From Gracilibacteraceae bacterium (GTDB taxonomy: Bacteria > Bacillota > Desulfitobacteriia > Desulfitobacteriales > Syntrophobotulaceae), in assembly GCA_031255985.1 (NCBI GenBank), contig JAIRRL010000037.1, positions 1 to 12,137 on the forward strand: a DNA stretch of 12,137 nucleotides, in the 5' to 3' direction. The notes below the pieces were generated by a model that saw only the letters and a list, made by a program, of their open reading frames with translations, searched no databases and had not been told where the DNA came from. Position 1 is the stretch's first letter, and the number at the start of each line of letters is the position of its first letter. This document shows positions 1 to 6,650 of the stretch, one piece after another. The position numbers and the translations under genes are program-made.

Positions 1-38
1 TCATGTTTGTCAAGTTTTTTGCGCGCGGCCCATTTTGC

Positions 39-70
39 GGGACGCCGAAGGCGGCGTCCCCTACGGGGAC
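39..70. repeat. Dispersed GC-rich palindromic repeat, copy 1
   Basis: Perfect 9-bp arms GGGACGCCG / CGGCGTCCC around an AAGG loop (39-60), followed by a second perfect palindrome GTCCCC-TAC-GGGGAC (56-70). The right arm of the first hairpin overlaps the left arm of the second, so only one can form at a time. The same core recurs at 8021, 8064, 8103, 9469 and 9532, always between genes. It has no T-run here, so it is not a classical intrinsic terminator. It looks like a REP-type or MITE-like intergenic element; family unknown. Confidence 0.85.
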
Positions 71-169
71 AGGGAACGGGCGGGCGGCAGGCCCGTGATC
101 CCAGGGACGGGACAGGGAACGGGCGGGCTGGAAGCCCGCGATCCCAGGGGCGGGACAGGGAACGGGCGG
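68..169. repeat. 43-bp tandem repeat, about 2.4 copies
   Basis: The motif GACAGGGAACGGGCGG starts at 68, 111 and 154, an exact 43-bp period. Units 1 and 2 agree at 38 of 43 positions and the third copy is cut off after about 16 bases. Each full unit contains a small hairpin: CGGGC/GCCCG (81-95) in unit 1 and GCGGGCT-GGA-AGCCCGC (123-139) in unit 2, so the arms differ while pairing is kept. The array abuts the palindromic repeat on its left and ends shortly before the znu promoter. No coding role is supported. Confidence 0.85.
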
Positions 170-187
170 CGTTGAAAAAAACTTGGG

Positions 188-216
188 TTGACAAAGTTTT
201 GATTATTTTATATACT
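188..216 (+). promoter_or_regulatory. Sigma-A-type promoter of the znuACB-fur operon
   Basis: A perfect -35 TTGACA (188-193) is followed by a 17-bp spacer and -10 TATACT (211-216, 5 of 6 consensus). Transcription should start near 222-224, giving a leader of roughly 47 nt before the znuA start codon. The near-consensus strength suggests a promoter that is strong unless repressed, which fits the operator directly downstream. Confidence 0.85.
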
Positions 217-221
217 GAGCC

Positions 222-242
222 AAACGCGAATGATATGCGTTT
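222..242. promoter_or_regulatory. Probable Zur/Fur operator over the znu transcription start
   Basis: A 21-bp interrupted palindrome with outer half-sites AAACGC (222-227) and GCGTTT (237-242) and an inner AAT-G-AT core (229-234); 8 of 10 base pairs are symmetric. The layout AAA....AAT-N-AT....TTT resembles the 21-bp Zur box known from Bacillus, although the middle of each half-site differs. It begins 5 bp after the -10 hexamer, so a bound repressor would block initiation. The obvious candidate repressor is the Fur-family protein encoded last in this operon. Binding and metal specificity are inferred. Confidence 0.65.
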
Positions 243-269
243 AACTAATGTTCTGTCAGGAGGAAAATC

Positions 270-1253
270 ATGAACAAATTATGCCCTGTCCTTGCTATCG
301 TTTGCGCAGCGCTGCTTTTAGCGGCCGGGTGCGCGGCGCCCGCCGCGCCGGCCGGCCAGCCGGCTGCGGCTGTAAATGAGGATGAGTCGCAAACAGCCAA
401 ATTGTCCGTTTACGCCACTTTTTATCCTATGTATGATTTTGCCCGGAAAATCGGCGGCGAGAGGGTGAATGTCGCGAACATGACGCCGGCCGGCATGGAA
501 CCGCATGATTGGGAACCGGCGGCGGTCGACCTCGCCGCTTTGGAAAACGCGGACGTTCTCGTTTTTAACGGGCTGGGGATGGAGCATTGGGTGAATGACG
601 CGCTGGCGGCTTTAAGCAACGAAAAACTTGTCGCGGTCCAGGCCTCAAGCGGCGTGGCCCCGCTGGCCGGAATTCCCGAAGCCGAGGGGGAGGACGGCGA
701 GGAAGAAGGCGACGGGCATGAGGACGAAGGGGAGTTCGATCCCCATGTCTGGCTGGATCCCCGGAATGTCAAACTGGAAATGGCGAATATTCGGGACGCT
801 TTTATCAGCGCCGATCCGGAGGGCGCCTCCTATTATGAGGAAAATTATAACAAATACGCCGCCGAACTGGACGCCCTCGATCAAGAGTTCCGGGATACGC
901 TGAGTCCACTGCCCGGCAAGGATATCATCGTGGCTCATCAGGCTTTTGCTTATCTGTGCGCGGCCTACGGTCTGACTCAAACTCCGATAGAAGGGCTGGC
1001 CGCCGACTCGGAGCCCGATCCGGCCCGGATGGCGGAAATCATTGAGTTTGCTGAAGAACATGAGATAACGGTCATATTTTTTGAGGAACTAGTCAGCCCT
1101 AAAGTGGCGGAAACCATCGCGGAAGCCGTCGGGGCCCGCACGGACACGCTGAATCCCCTGGAAGGGCTGAGCGACGAGGAAGCGGCGGCCGGGGACGATT
1201 ATTTCTCCGTCATGCGGCAAAACCTCACGGCTTTGGCGGCCGCGCTGCAATAA
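270..1253 (+). CDS. znuA: Zinc ABC transporter substrate-binding lipoprotein (ZnuA/AdcA-like)
   Basis: Captures Zn(II), possibly Mn(II), outside the membrane and delivers it to the ZnuB permease. The 327-aa product has a lipoprotein signal with lipobox L17-A-A-G-C21, then an Ala/Pro-rich linker and the cluster A-I (ZnuA/TroA) fold. Probable metal ligands visible are H79 (EPHDWEP), H159 (DPHVWLDP) and H223 (VAHQAF), with an acidic fourth ligand expected in the C-terminal lobe. The loop before H159 (about residues 137-155) is strongly acidic with a single His, where zinc-specific relatives usually have a His-rich loop. The ATG is preceded by a good ribosome binding site, AGGAGG at 258-263. First gene of an operon with znuC, znuB and fur; the operon content favours zinc over manganese. 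Family call is firm; the exact metal is inferred. Confidence 0.92.
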   Translation: MNKLCPVLAIVCAALLLAAGCAAPAAPAGQPAAAVNEDESQTAKLSVYATFYPMYDFARKIGGERVNVANMTPAGMEPHDWEPAAVDLAALENADVLVFNGLGMEHWVNDALAALSNEKLVAVQASSGVAPLAGIPEAEGEDGEEEGDGHEDEGEFDPHVWLDPRNVKLEMANIRDAFISADPEGASYYEENYNKYAAELDALDQEFRDTLSPLPGKDIIVAHQAFAYLCAAYGLTQTPIEGLAADSEPDPARMAEIIEFAEEHEITVIFFEELVSPKVAETIAEAVGARTDTLNPLEGLSDEEAAAGDDYFSVMRQNLTALAAALQ

Positions 1254-1257
1254 GCGG

Positions 1258-2013
1258 ATGAACGCCGTCGTTCAAGCCGAAAACCTCAGTTTCCGTTACA
1301 GGGACGAGCCGGTTTTCACCCGCGTCAATTTTTCGATTGAACCCGGCGCTTTTCTCGCGGTGATCGGCGCGAACGGGGCCGGCAAAAGCACGCTGCTCCG
1401 GCTGATTCTGGGTGAATTGACCCCGGCCGCGGGCAGCGTCCGCCTGTTCGGACGCGAGGCGCGGCAGTTCCACGATTGGTTTCGCGTCGGTTTTCTGCCC
1501 CAGAGTTCGCCTGCCGCCGGCGAGAATTTTCCCGCTACCGCCGAGGAAATAGCTTCGGCTAACGTCTTCGCCCGCTTAGGTTTATTCCGTTTTCCCGGCC
1601 CGCAGCACCGGGCGAGGACGCGGGAGGCGCTGCGGCTGGTCGGGATGGAGCAGTACGCCGGGAGGCTGATCAGCAGCCTCTCCGGCGGCCAGCGCCAGCG
1701 GGTGATGCTGGCGCGGGTGCTGGCGGCGGAGCCGGATTTTTTGCTGCTGGACGAACCGACGACCGGAGTGGACGCGGCGGCGGTTGCGGCTCTTTTTGAC
1801 CTGCTGACGCGCCTGAACCGGGAGAAGGGTCTCACCGTCATGATGGCGACTCACGATACGGAGCGGGCGGCGGCTCACGTCTCCAGGGTCTTATGCCTGG
1901 AAAACGCTTCTTTGCTCGAACTGGACAAAGCTCAGTTGGAGGAGGAACTGCGCCATAAGCATAAGCATCCGGTAATGGAAGACGGCGCTCTTTCCGCGGG
2001 AGGCGGTTTATGA
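1258..2013 (+). CDS. znuC: Zinc ABC transporter ATP-binding protein
   Basis: Cytoplasmic ATPase that powers metal import through ZnuB. The 251-aa product shows the full ABC motif set: Walker A GANGAGKST (37-45), Q-loop Q82, signature LSGGQR (141-146), Walker B FLLLDE (161-166) with catalytic E166, and switch H199 (ATHD). Length is typical for a ZnuC/AdcC/MntB-type subunit. The C-terminus holds a small HKHKH cluster (233-237), as seen in some zinc-type ATPases, which might sense metal. The start lies 4 bp after the znuA stop with only a weak Shine-Dalgarno, so translation is probably coupled to znuA. The gene ends in an ATGA overlap with znuB. Confidence 0.93.
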   Translation: MNAVVQAENLSFRYRDEPVFTRVNFSIEPGAFLAVIGANGAGKSTLLRLILGELTPAAGSVRLFGREARQFHDWFRVGFLPQSSPAAGENFPATAEEIASANVFARLGLFRFPGPQHRARTREALRLVGMEQYAGRLISSLSGGQRQRVMLARVLAAEPDFLLLDEPTTGVDAAAVAALFDLLTRLNREKGLTVMMATHDTERAAAHVSRVLCLENASLLELDKAQLEEELRHKHKHPVMEDGALSAGGGL

Positions 2014-2819
2014 CGGCTATTTTGCAATACGATTTCATGCGACGGGCTTTCATCGTCGGCGTCCTTTTGGCTGTCGTCATTCCCTGCGTGGGGGTAATCG
2101 TCGTGCTGAAGCGGCTTTCCATGATCGGGGACGCGCTTTCTCACTCGTCGCTGGCCGGCGTCGCCGCAGGACTGATCATGGGCTTCAATCCCCTGCTGGG
2201 AGCGGGCGCCGCTTGTGTGGCCGCCGCGCTGGCTATTGAGGCTATCCGCAAAAAAATCCCCCGCTACTCCGAGATTTCCATCGCCGTCGTTATGTCGGCG
2301 GGAATAGGGCTGGCCGGCGTCCTGTCGGGCTTTGTGGGCAACGCCGCCAATTTCAACAGCTTTCTTTTCGGCAGTATTGTCGCCATCAGCAATTTCGAGA
2401 TGCGTTTGGTAATTTTTGTTAGCTTGGCCGTGGCCGCGGTTTTCGTTTTGCTGTATAAGGAGCTGTTTTTTATCGCCTTGGACGAGCAAGCGGCGCGGAT
2501 TGCCGGGGTTCCGACCGGAACGGTTAATTTTATTTTTACGATACTGACCGCGTTCACTGTCTCCGTCGCCGCCCGCACGGTCGGGGCCTTGATCGTTTCG
2601 TCGCTGATGGTGGTGCCGGTCGCCTGCGCCATGCAGCTGGCCGGGAGTTACAGGCAAACGGTCATTCTCTCCGTTTGTTTCGCTGTTCTTTTCACGCTTT
2701 GCGGGCTGACGCTCTCCTACTACGCCCGCCTGAAACCGGGCGCGACGATAGTTTTGACCGGAGTTTTCTGCCTGACGCTGATTCTGATCGGCAAAAAAAT
2801 CATGAGGAGGGGGTCATGA
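2010..2819 (+). CDS. znuB: Zinc ABC transporter permease (ABC-3 family)
   Basis: Inner-membrane channel subunit of the metal importer. The 269-aa product is almost wholly hydrophobic with several membrane segments, the first at about residues 13-33. It carries the family-conserved GDALSHSSLAG segment (about 40-50) and the cytoplasmic loop DEQAARIAGV (158-167) that contacts the ATPase, both typical of ABC-3 permeases (ZnuB/MntC/TroC). The ATG at 2010 overlaps the znuC stop (ATGA), with GGGAGG-type ribosome binding sequence at 1998-2003. Its own stop overlaps the fur start in the same way. Zinc rather than manganese is inferred from operon context. Confidence 0.93.
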   Translation: MTAILQYDFMRRAFIVGVLLAVVIPCVGVIVVLKRLSMIGDALSHSSLAGVAAGLIMGFNPLLGAGAACVAAALAIEAIRKKIPRYSEISIAVVMSAGIGLAGVLSGFVGNAANFNSFLFGSIVAISNFEMRLVIFVSLAVAAVFVLLYKELFFIALDEQAARIAGVPTGTVNFIFTILTAFTVSVAARTVGALIVSSLMVVPVACAMQLAGSYRQTVILSVCFAVLFTLCGLTLSYYARLKPGATIVLTGVFCLTLILIGKKIMRRGS

Positions 2820-3244
2820 AAACGAGCGGGCGCGAGTGGCCGGCCGGAGTGAAAAAAACCAGGCAGCGGCAAGCGGTGCTGGCTTTGTTGGAACAGGCGG
2901 AAAAGCCTATAAGCGCCGCGGATATTTTCACGGGTACGGCGGCGGCCGGACAGGATATCTCCTTGTCCACGATATACAGAATTTTGAATTATATGGAAAA
3001 AAAGGGGGTTGTAGCCAAGGCAAAGCTGGCGCGGAGCGAGAGCGTACTCTATGAGCTGAATCGCTTTCGTCACAGACATTATGCCGTTTGCGTGATTTGT
3101 CACCGGATAATTTCAGTGAACAATTGTCCGTTGGAGAATTTTATTCTGAATATTGCGGAAAATGATTTTCGCGTAACCGGACATAATGTGGAAATATATG
3201 GATATTGCCGCGAGTGCGACGGCGAGGCGGGCGGCGGGCGTTGA
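2816..3244 (+). CDS. zur: Fur-family metalloregulator, probably Zur
   Basis: Metal-dependent DNA-binding repressor, 142 aa. The N-terminal winged helix includes the recognition-helix segment ISLSTIYRILNYMEKKGV (48-65). The C-terminal dimerisation domain has HRHYAVC (86-92) and the two CxxC pairs C92/C95 and C131/C134 of the structural zinc site. The start was set at the ATG at 2816, not at an upstream in-frame ATG at 2675: it has a strong AGGAGGGGG ribosome binding site (2805-2813) just ahead, forms an ATGA overlap with znuB, and gives the normal family length. Its place as last gene of a zinc importer operon, with a palindromic operator at that operon's promoter, points to Zur and autoregulation. 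Fur, PerR and Mur share the fold, so specificity is inferred. Confidence 0.9.
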   Translation: MKTSGREWPAGVKKTRQRQAVLALLEQAEKPISAADIFTGTAAAGQDISLSTIYRILNYMEKKGVVAKAKLARSESVLYELNRFRHRHYAVCVICHRIISVNNCPLENFILNIAENDFRVTGHNVEIYGYCRECDGEAGGGR

Positions 3245-3269
3245 TTTTTCCTCTGAATTGGGTTATACT
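3241..3269 (+). promoter_or_regulatory. Promoter of dxs-tlyA
   Basis: A -35 TTGATT (3241-3246) and -10 TATACT (3264-3269) are separated by 17 bp. The -35 overlaps the fur stop codon (3242-3244). It would start transcription near 3276 and allow dxs-tlyA to be expressed independently of the metal-regulated operon upstream. No terminator is visible between fur and dxs, so read-through from znu is also possible. Confidence 0.7.
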
Positions 3270-3307
3270 GTAGCGGCGCGACAAGTCTGACTGAAGGAAG
3301 AGGGATA

Positions 3308-5206
3308 TTGACGATACTGAACGAGATAAAGTCTCCCGGCGACGTCCGGGTTTTGCCGTCGGAGGATTTGCCGGCGCTGGCCGCCGAACTGCGCGAGGAG
3401 ATCATAGGCGTAACCGCTGAAAACGGCGGTCATCTCGCCTCCAGTCTCGGCGTGGTTGAGTTGACCATTGCGCTCTTGCGCGAATTTGAGCCGCCGGCGG
3501 ACAAGATCGTCTGGGACGTAGGACACCAGACCTACGCCTGGAAACTGCTGACGGGCAGACGGGAGCGTTTTGCCACCTTGCGGCGGCACGGCGGCCTGTC
3601 CGGGTTCCCCCGCCGGGATGAAAGCGACTGCGACGCTTTCGGCACGGGACATTCCAGCACTTCGATTTCCGCGGCGCTTGGTTTCGCCAAAGCGCGGGAT
3701 ATCACGGGCGGGAGCGGTTACGCCGCTGCGGTGATCGGCGACGGCTCCATGAGCGCCGGCATGGCTTACGAAGCGCTCAATCACGCCGGGGCCGCCAAAA
3801 CCAATCTCATTGTCGTCCTGAACGACAATGAGATGTTCATTTCCAAAAATGTCGGGGCCATGTCCAAATACCTGAACCGTCTGCGCACGGCCTCCGCCTA
3901 TACCCGCGGCAAGCGGGACGTCGAGGCCTTCCTGCGGAGTTTGCCCCTCATCGGCGAAACGATGAGCAACGCGGCGCGCAAAGCCAAAAACACCCTGAAA
4001 TACATTTTGCTGCCCGGCGTCCTGTTCGAGGAAATGGGGTTCACGTATATCGGGCCGATTGACGGCCATGATATCGACGCCCTGACGGACGTTTTCGCCC
4101 AGGCGAAAAAACAGCCCGGCCCCGTACTTATCCATGCCGTGACGCGCAAGGGCATGGGCTACTGGCCGGCGATGCGGAAACCCGACGTTTTTCACGGCGT
4201 CGGCCCCTTTGACCGCGAGACGGGCAAGCCGCGCCAAAAAGAAGGCCCGCCCACCTACACCGAAGTTTTCGGCGAAACGCTCTGCCGCCTGGGACAGGAG
4301 GATCAGAGTATCGTGGCCGTAACCGCGGCGATGGGCAACGGTACCGGTCTCAGCCAATTCGGTCTCATGTATCCGCGCCGTTTTTTTGATGTGGGCATCG
4401 CGGAACAGCACGCGGTCACTTTTGCGGCGGGGCTGGCCCTGGCCGGCCTAAAGCCTGTTGTTTCCATGTATTCCACTTTTTACCAAAGAGCCTATGACCA
4501 GGTTTTGCACGACGCATGTCTGCAAAACGCCCGCGTGGTTTTTGCCGTAGACAGAGCCGGGCTGGTCGGCGAGGACGGGGCGACTCACCACGGGATTTTC
4601 GATATAGCTCTTTTCCGGGCGATTCCAAATCTGACGGTGATGGCGCCGAAAGACGAAAATGAGTTGCGGCGGATGCTCCGCGCCGCCTTTATTTTGCCCA
4701 ATCCCTCCGTCCTGCGCTATCCGCGGGGCCGGGGCCGGGGCGTCAAGCCGGATGAGGACTGCCAGCCGCTGCCGGTGGGAAAAGCGGAACTCATGCGCCG
4801 GGGCGCCGACGCGGTCTTGATCAGCTTCGGCCCGCTGGTGTACCGATGTATGGAGGCGGCGGCCTCTCTCGCCGAGCGCGGGGTGGACGCCGGCGTGCTG
4901 AATTTGCGTTTTTTGAACCCGACAGACCGGGATGCGGTGCTGACGGAAGCGCGCCGGACCGGCCGCGTCGTCACGGTGGAAGATCACGCCCTGGCGGGAG
5001 GGGTTGGGAGCGCCGTCCTTGAAATCATCGCGGACGCCGGTCTGACCGGAGTGCGGGTAAAACGGCTCGGCTACGCCGATTATGTCGCCCACGGGCCGAT
5101 CGACGCTTTGCAGGAGGAAAACGGCTTGGGCGTGGACGCCGTCGTCAGCGCCGTCCTCTCTCTCCTTTCTTTCCGCGCCCCCGTCCCGGCAGGGCTGCCG
5201 GCATGA
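3308..5206 (+). CDS. dxs: 1-deoxy-D-xylulose-5-phosphate synthase
   Basis: Cytosolic ThDP-dependent enzyme that condenses pyruvate and glyceraldehyde 3-phosphate to DXP, the first step of the MEP isoprenoid pathway and a precursor for thiamine and pyridoxal. The 632-aa product is full length. It shows H42 (GGHLASSLG) and H73 (DVGHQTYAW), the ThDP motif GDGS (144-147) followed by NDNEM, and the catalytic glutamate E366 in GIAEQHAVTFAAGLA, then the transketolase C-terminal domain. The start is TTG at 3308, after ribosome binding sequence GAAGGAAGAGGG (3293-3304); starting here reproduces the usual N-terminus 'L..I.SP.D...L'. The gene has its own promoter and ends in an ATGA overlap with tlyA. 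The dxs-tlyA pairing is common in Firmicutes, but the usual flanking xseB/ispA and argR/recN genes are not in this window. Confidence 0.97.
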   Translation: MTILNEIKSPGDVRVLPSEDLPALAAELREEIIGVTAENGGHLASSLGVVELTIALLREFEPPADKIVWDVGHQTYAWKLLTGRRERFATLRRHGGLSGFPRRDESDCDAFGTGHSSTSISAALGFAKARDITGGSGYAAAVIGDGSMSAGMAYEALNHAGAAKTNLIVVLNDNEMFISKNVGAMSKYLNRLRTASAYTRGKRDVEAFLRSLPLIGETMSNAARKAKNTLKYILLPGVLFEEMGFTYIGPIDGHDIDALTDVFAQAKKQPGPVLIHAVTRKGMGYWPAMRKPDVFHGVGPFDRETGKPRQKEGPPTYTEVFGETLCRLGQEDQSIVAVTAAMGNGTGLSQFGLMYPRRFFDVGIAEQHAVTFAAGLALAGLKPVVSMYSTFYQRAYDQVLHDACLQNARVVFAVDRAGLVGEDGATHHGIFDIALFRAIPNLTVMAPKDENELRRMLRAAFILPNPSVLRYPRGRGRGVKPDEDCQPLPVGKAELMRRGADAVLISFGPLVYRCMEAAASLAERGVDAGVLNLRFLNPTDRDAVLTEARRTGRVVTVEDHALAGGVGSAVLEIIADAGLTGVRVKRLGYADYVAHGPIDALQEENGLGVDAVVSAVLSLLSFRAPVPAGLPA

Positions 5207-6285
5207 AAGAAAAAATACGTTTGGACGCGCTGCTGGTTCTGCGGGGGCTGGCCGTCAACCGGGCGAGAGCCAAGGCGTTCATTATGGCGGGTAAGGTTTT
5301 CAGCGGAAATGAAAAGCTGGACAAACCCGGCCGCCAGTGTTCCCCGGACATACCGCTGGATGTGCGCGCCCAGCCCATGCCTTATGTATCCCGCGGCGGT
5401 CAGAAACTGGCCAAGGCGGTGGAAGAATTCGCCTTGGATTTTACCGGCGCCATCGTCGCGGATTTTGGCGCTTCCACCGGTGGTTTTACGGATTGCGCTC
5501 TGCAAAACGGCGCCCGGCGCGTATACGCGATAGACGTCGGCTACGGCCAGCTGGCCTGGCGTTTGCGGCAGGACGACCGGGTTCTCTGCGTGGAGCGGAC
5601 AAACGCCCGTTATCTGACGGAGGACAGTTTAGGGGAAAAAATCTCTATCGCCGTGTGCGACGTTTCCTTTATTTCCGTCACAAAAATGCTGCCGGCGCTG
5701 CGAAGCGTCCTGATCAAGGAGGGGCAGGCGGTAATTCTGATCAAACCGCAGTTCGAGGCCGGCCGGCGGCATGTAGGCAAAAAGGGGGTCGTCAAAGACC
5801 CGCGCGTCCACGCCGCCGTAATCCAAAAAGTACTCACAGCGGCGCTCAGCGAAGGTTTCAAGGTGCGCGGCCTTACTTATTCGCCGCTGCGCGGGCCGGA
5901 AGGAAACTCTGAGTATCTGGCCTGGCTTAGCCGCGATCCGAAAGCCGAGGTCGCGAGGCTGGAGCGGCTGGCGGCGGCCAGAACGGCTACGACGTATGCG
6001 TGGACTCTTACGGCGGCCCTTGAAGCTGCGGCAGCGGAAGCGGAGACTGCGGAAGCGGCGGCAGCGGAGGCGGAGACAGCGGAAGCGGAGACTGCGGAAG
6101 CAGCGGAACAAACCGAACAGCCCGGCGAGGACGCCGGGCTTGAGCAAATTGACGAGGAAGCCATCTTTGCGCCGCCTGAGCCGCCTGACGAGGAAGCCGT
6201 CTTTGCGCCGCCCGCCCCGACATTGACGGCGGAGATTTTGGCGGCGGTGGAGGTTGTGGTCGCGGAGGCTCTGCGCCTTGAATAA
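5203..6285 (+). CDS. tlyA: TlyA family rRNA 2'-O-methyltransferase/hemolysin with acidic C-terminal extension
   Basis: SAM-dependent RNA methyltransferase family; characterised members methylate ribose 2'-OH groups in 16S and 23S rRNA. An N-terminal S4 RNA-binding domain (about 3-55) precedes a FtsJ/RrmJ-type Rossmann domain: SRGGQKL (63-69), SAM motif DFGASTGGFTD (87-97), CDVSFIS (from 152), IKPQFE (180-185) and GNSEYL (from 235). A plausible catalytic K-D-K-E set is K68, D153, K181, E237. The recognisable enzyme ends near residue 246. About 110 more residues follow, making 360 aa against the usual 265-275. This tail is Ala/Glu-rich and repetitive (277-301), then has two DEEA(I/V)FAPP units (317-340) and a short helical end. 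The start overlaps the dxs stop (ATGA). The core function is secure; the role of the tail is unknown. Confidence 0.92.
   Translation: MKEKIRLDALLVLRGLAVNRARAKAFIMAGKVFSGNEKLDKPGRQCSPDIPLDVRAQPMPYVSRGGQKLAKAVEEFALDFTGAIVADFGASTGGFTDCALQNGARRVYAIDVGYGQLAWRLRQDDRVLCVERTNARYLTEDSLGEKISIAVCDVSFISVTKMLPALRSVLIKEGQAVILIKPQFEAGRRHVGKKGVVKDPRVHAAVIQKVLTAALSEGFKVRGLTYSPLRGPEGNSEYLAWLSRDPKAEVARLERLAAARTATTYAWTLTAALEAAAAEAETAEAAAAEAETAEAETAEAAEQTEQPGEDAGLEQIDEEAIFAPPEPPDEEAVFAPPAPTLTAEILAAVEVVVAEALRLE
6031..6105. repeat. In-frame minisatellite in the tlyA tail
   Basis: Two adjacent 30-bp units (6031-6060 and 6061-6090) agree at 27 of 30 positions, followed by a partial third. The sequence is built from GCGGAAGCGGAGACT-like blocks and encodes repeats of the type AAEAETAEAA. 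All changes keep the reading frame. Such an array can expand or contract by replication slippage, so the length of the TlyA tail may vary between strains. Confidence 0.8.
6151..6222. repeat. 36-bp in-frame tandem duplication in the tlyA tail
   Basis: Units at 6151-6186 and 6187-6222 encode DEEAIFAPPEPP and DEEAVFAPPAPT. They differ at a handful of positions, mostly toward the 3' end. The acidic, aromatic and proline-rich unit resembles a short linear binding motif more than a folded domain. Confidence 0.8.
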
Positions 6286-6298
6286 AGCGGCTTAATAA

Positions 6299-6589
6299 TC
6301 AGTCGTCATGGCGCGGATTTTTTTTGACTAAGTTGATCCCGGTCGAGATGGCCGATATGATGTCGGCTTTGGCCTGGGTGGACATGGCCCGCGCGCGCGC
6401 GAAAGCGCTGCCGGCCGTGGTAACGACGTAGCGCGGCGGCAGCTGGTTCAGGGCGTATGCCCGGATGTCCGCTATACAGCGGGAGCAGGAACAGGCGCCG
6501 TGTCTGACCATGCACTCGTCCAAATAGAAATCAACCAAGTCTTCCGAAACATTGCGAACGTTAAATATTTTTTGCTGCTCGTTTTCCAT
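6299..6589 (-). CDS. ComFB-like late competence domain protein
   Basis: A 96-aa protein matching the ComFB family (Pfam late competence development protein ComFB). It has the family-typical block of clustered cysteines followed by a conserved helix and loop: C26, C33-S-C35-S-R-C38, then ADIRAYALNQLPPRYVVT (40-57), ending IVKKNPRH-like (LVKKNPRHD). The cysteines could bind zinc. In Bacillus, comFB lies in the comF competence operon; ComFB proteins of cyanobacteria have been reported to bind cyclic dinucleotides. No other competence genes are seen here, so a competence role is not supported by context. It is transcribed toward tlyA, its stop only 13 bp from the tlyA stop, and starts at an ATG behind a GGGGGATGGA sequence. 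Family call from remembered consensus; function inferred. Confidence 0.8.
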   Translation of the reverse strand: MENEQQKIFNVRNVSEDLVDFYLDECMVRHGACSCSRCIADIRAYALNQLPPRYVVTTAGSAFARARAMSTQAKADIISAISTGINLVKKNPRHDD

Positions 6590-6621
6590 TCCATCCCCCA
6601 GGCAATTCGTGGTTTTTTCCC

Positions 6622-6650
6622 ATTATACCACCGCAAAGCGGGATTAGCAA
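6622..6650 (-). promoter_or_regulatory. Promoter of the comFB-like gene
   Basis: Reading the minus strand, -35 TTGCTA (6650-6645), a 17-bp spacer and a perfect -10 TATAAT (6627-6622) preceded by TGG, an extended -10. The start of transcription falls about 25 nt upstream of the ATG. An interrupted inverted repeat GCAAT/ATTGC (6647-6665) and a TTGC-ATT-GCAA palindrome (6657-6667) lie at and just upstream of the -35 and might be a regulator site. Confidence 0.75.

Noticed and set aside
1..13. TTGACA on the minus strand at 13-8, a possible -35 for a leftward gene
   Set aside because: The matching -10 and any gene would be outside the window, so it cannot be assessed.
68..169. CRISPR array
   Set aside because: The 43-bp units abut directly with no unique spacers between them, there are fewer than three copies, and no cas gene is present.
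7..273. An 88-codon plus-strand frame through the left-end repeats
   Set aside because: It runs through the palindromic and 43-bp repeats and the znu promoter and overlaps the znuA start. It has no ribosome binding site, and its Arg/Gly-rich product only reflects repeat DNA.
2675..2815. An N-terminal extension of the Fur-family protein
   Set aside because: It lies entirely inside znuB and lacks homology. The ATG at 2816 has a strong ribosome binding site, couples to znuB and gives normal family length.
3263..4411. A 382-codon minus-strand frame opposite dxs
   Set aside because: It is antisense to a clear DXS coding sequence. GC-rich codon bias keeps the opposite strand open; no domain or ribosome binding site is visible.
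6305..6330. T-run after tlyA as a terminator
   Set aside because: The T-stretch lies within the ComFB-like coding region and no stable stem immediately precedes it.
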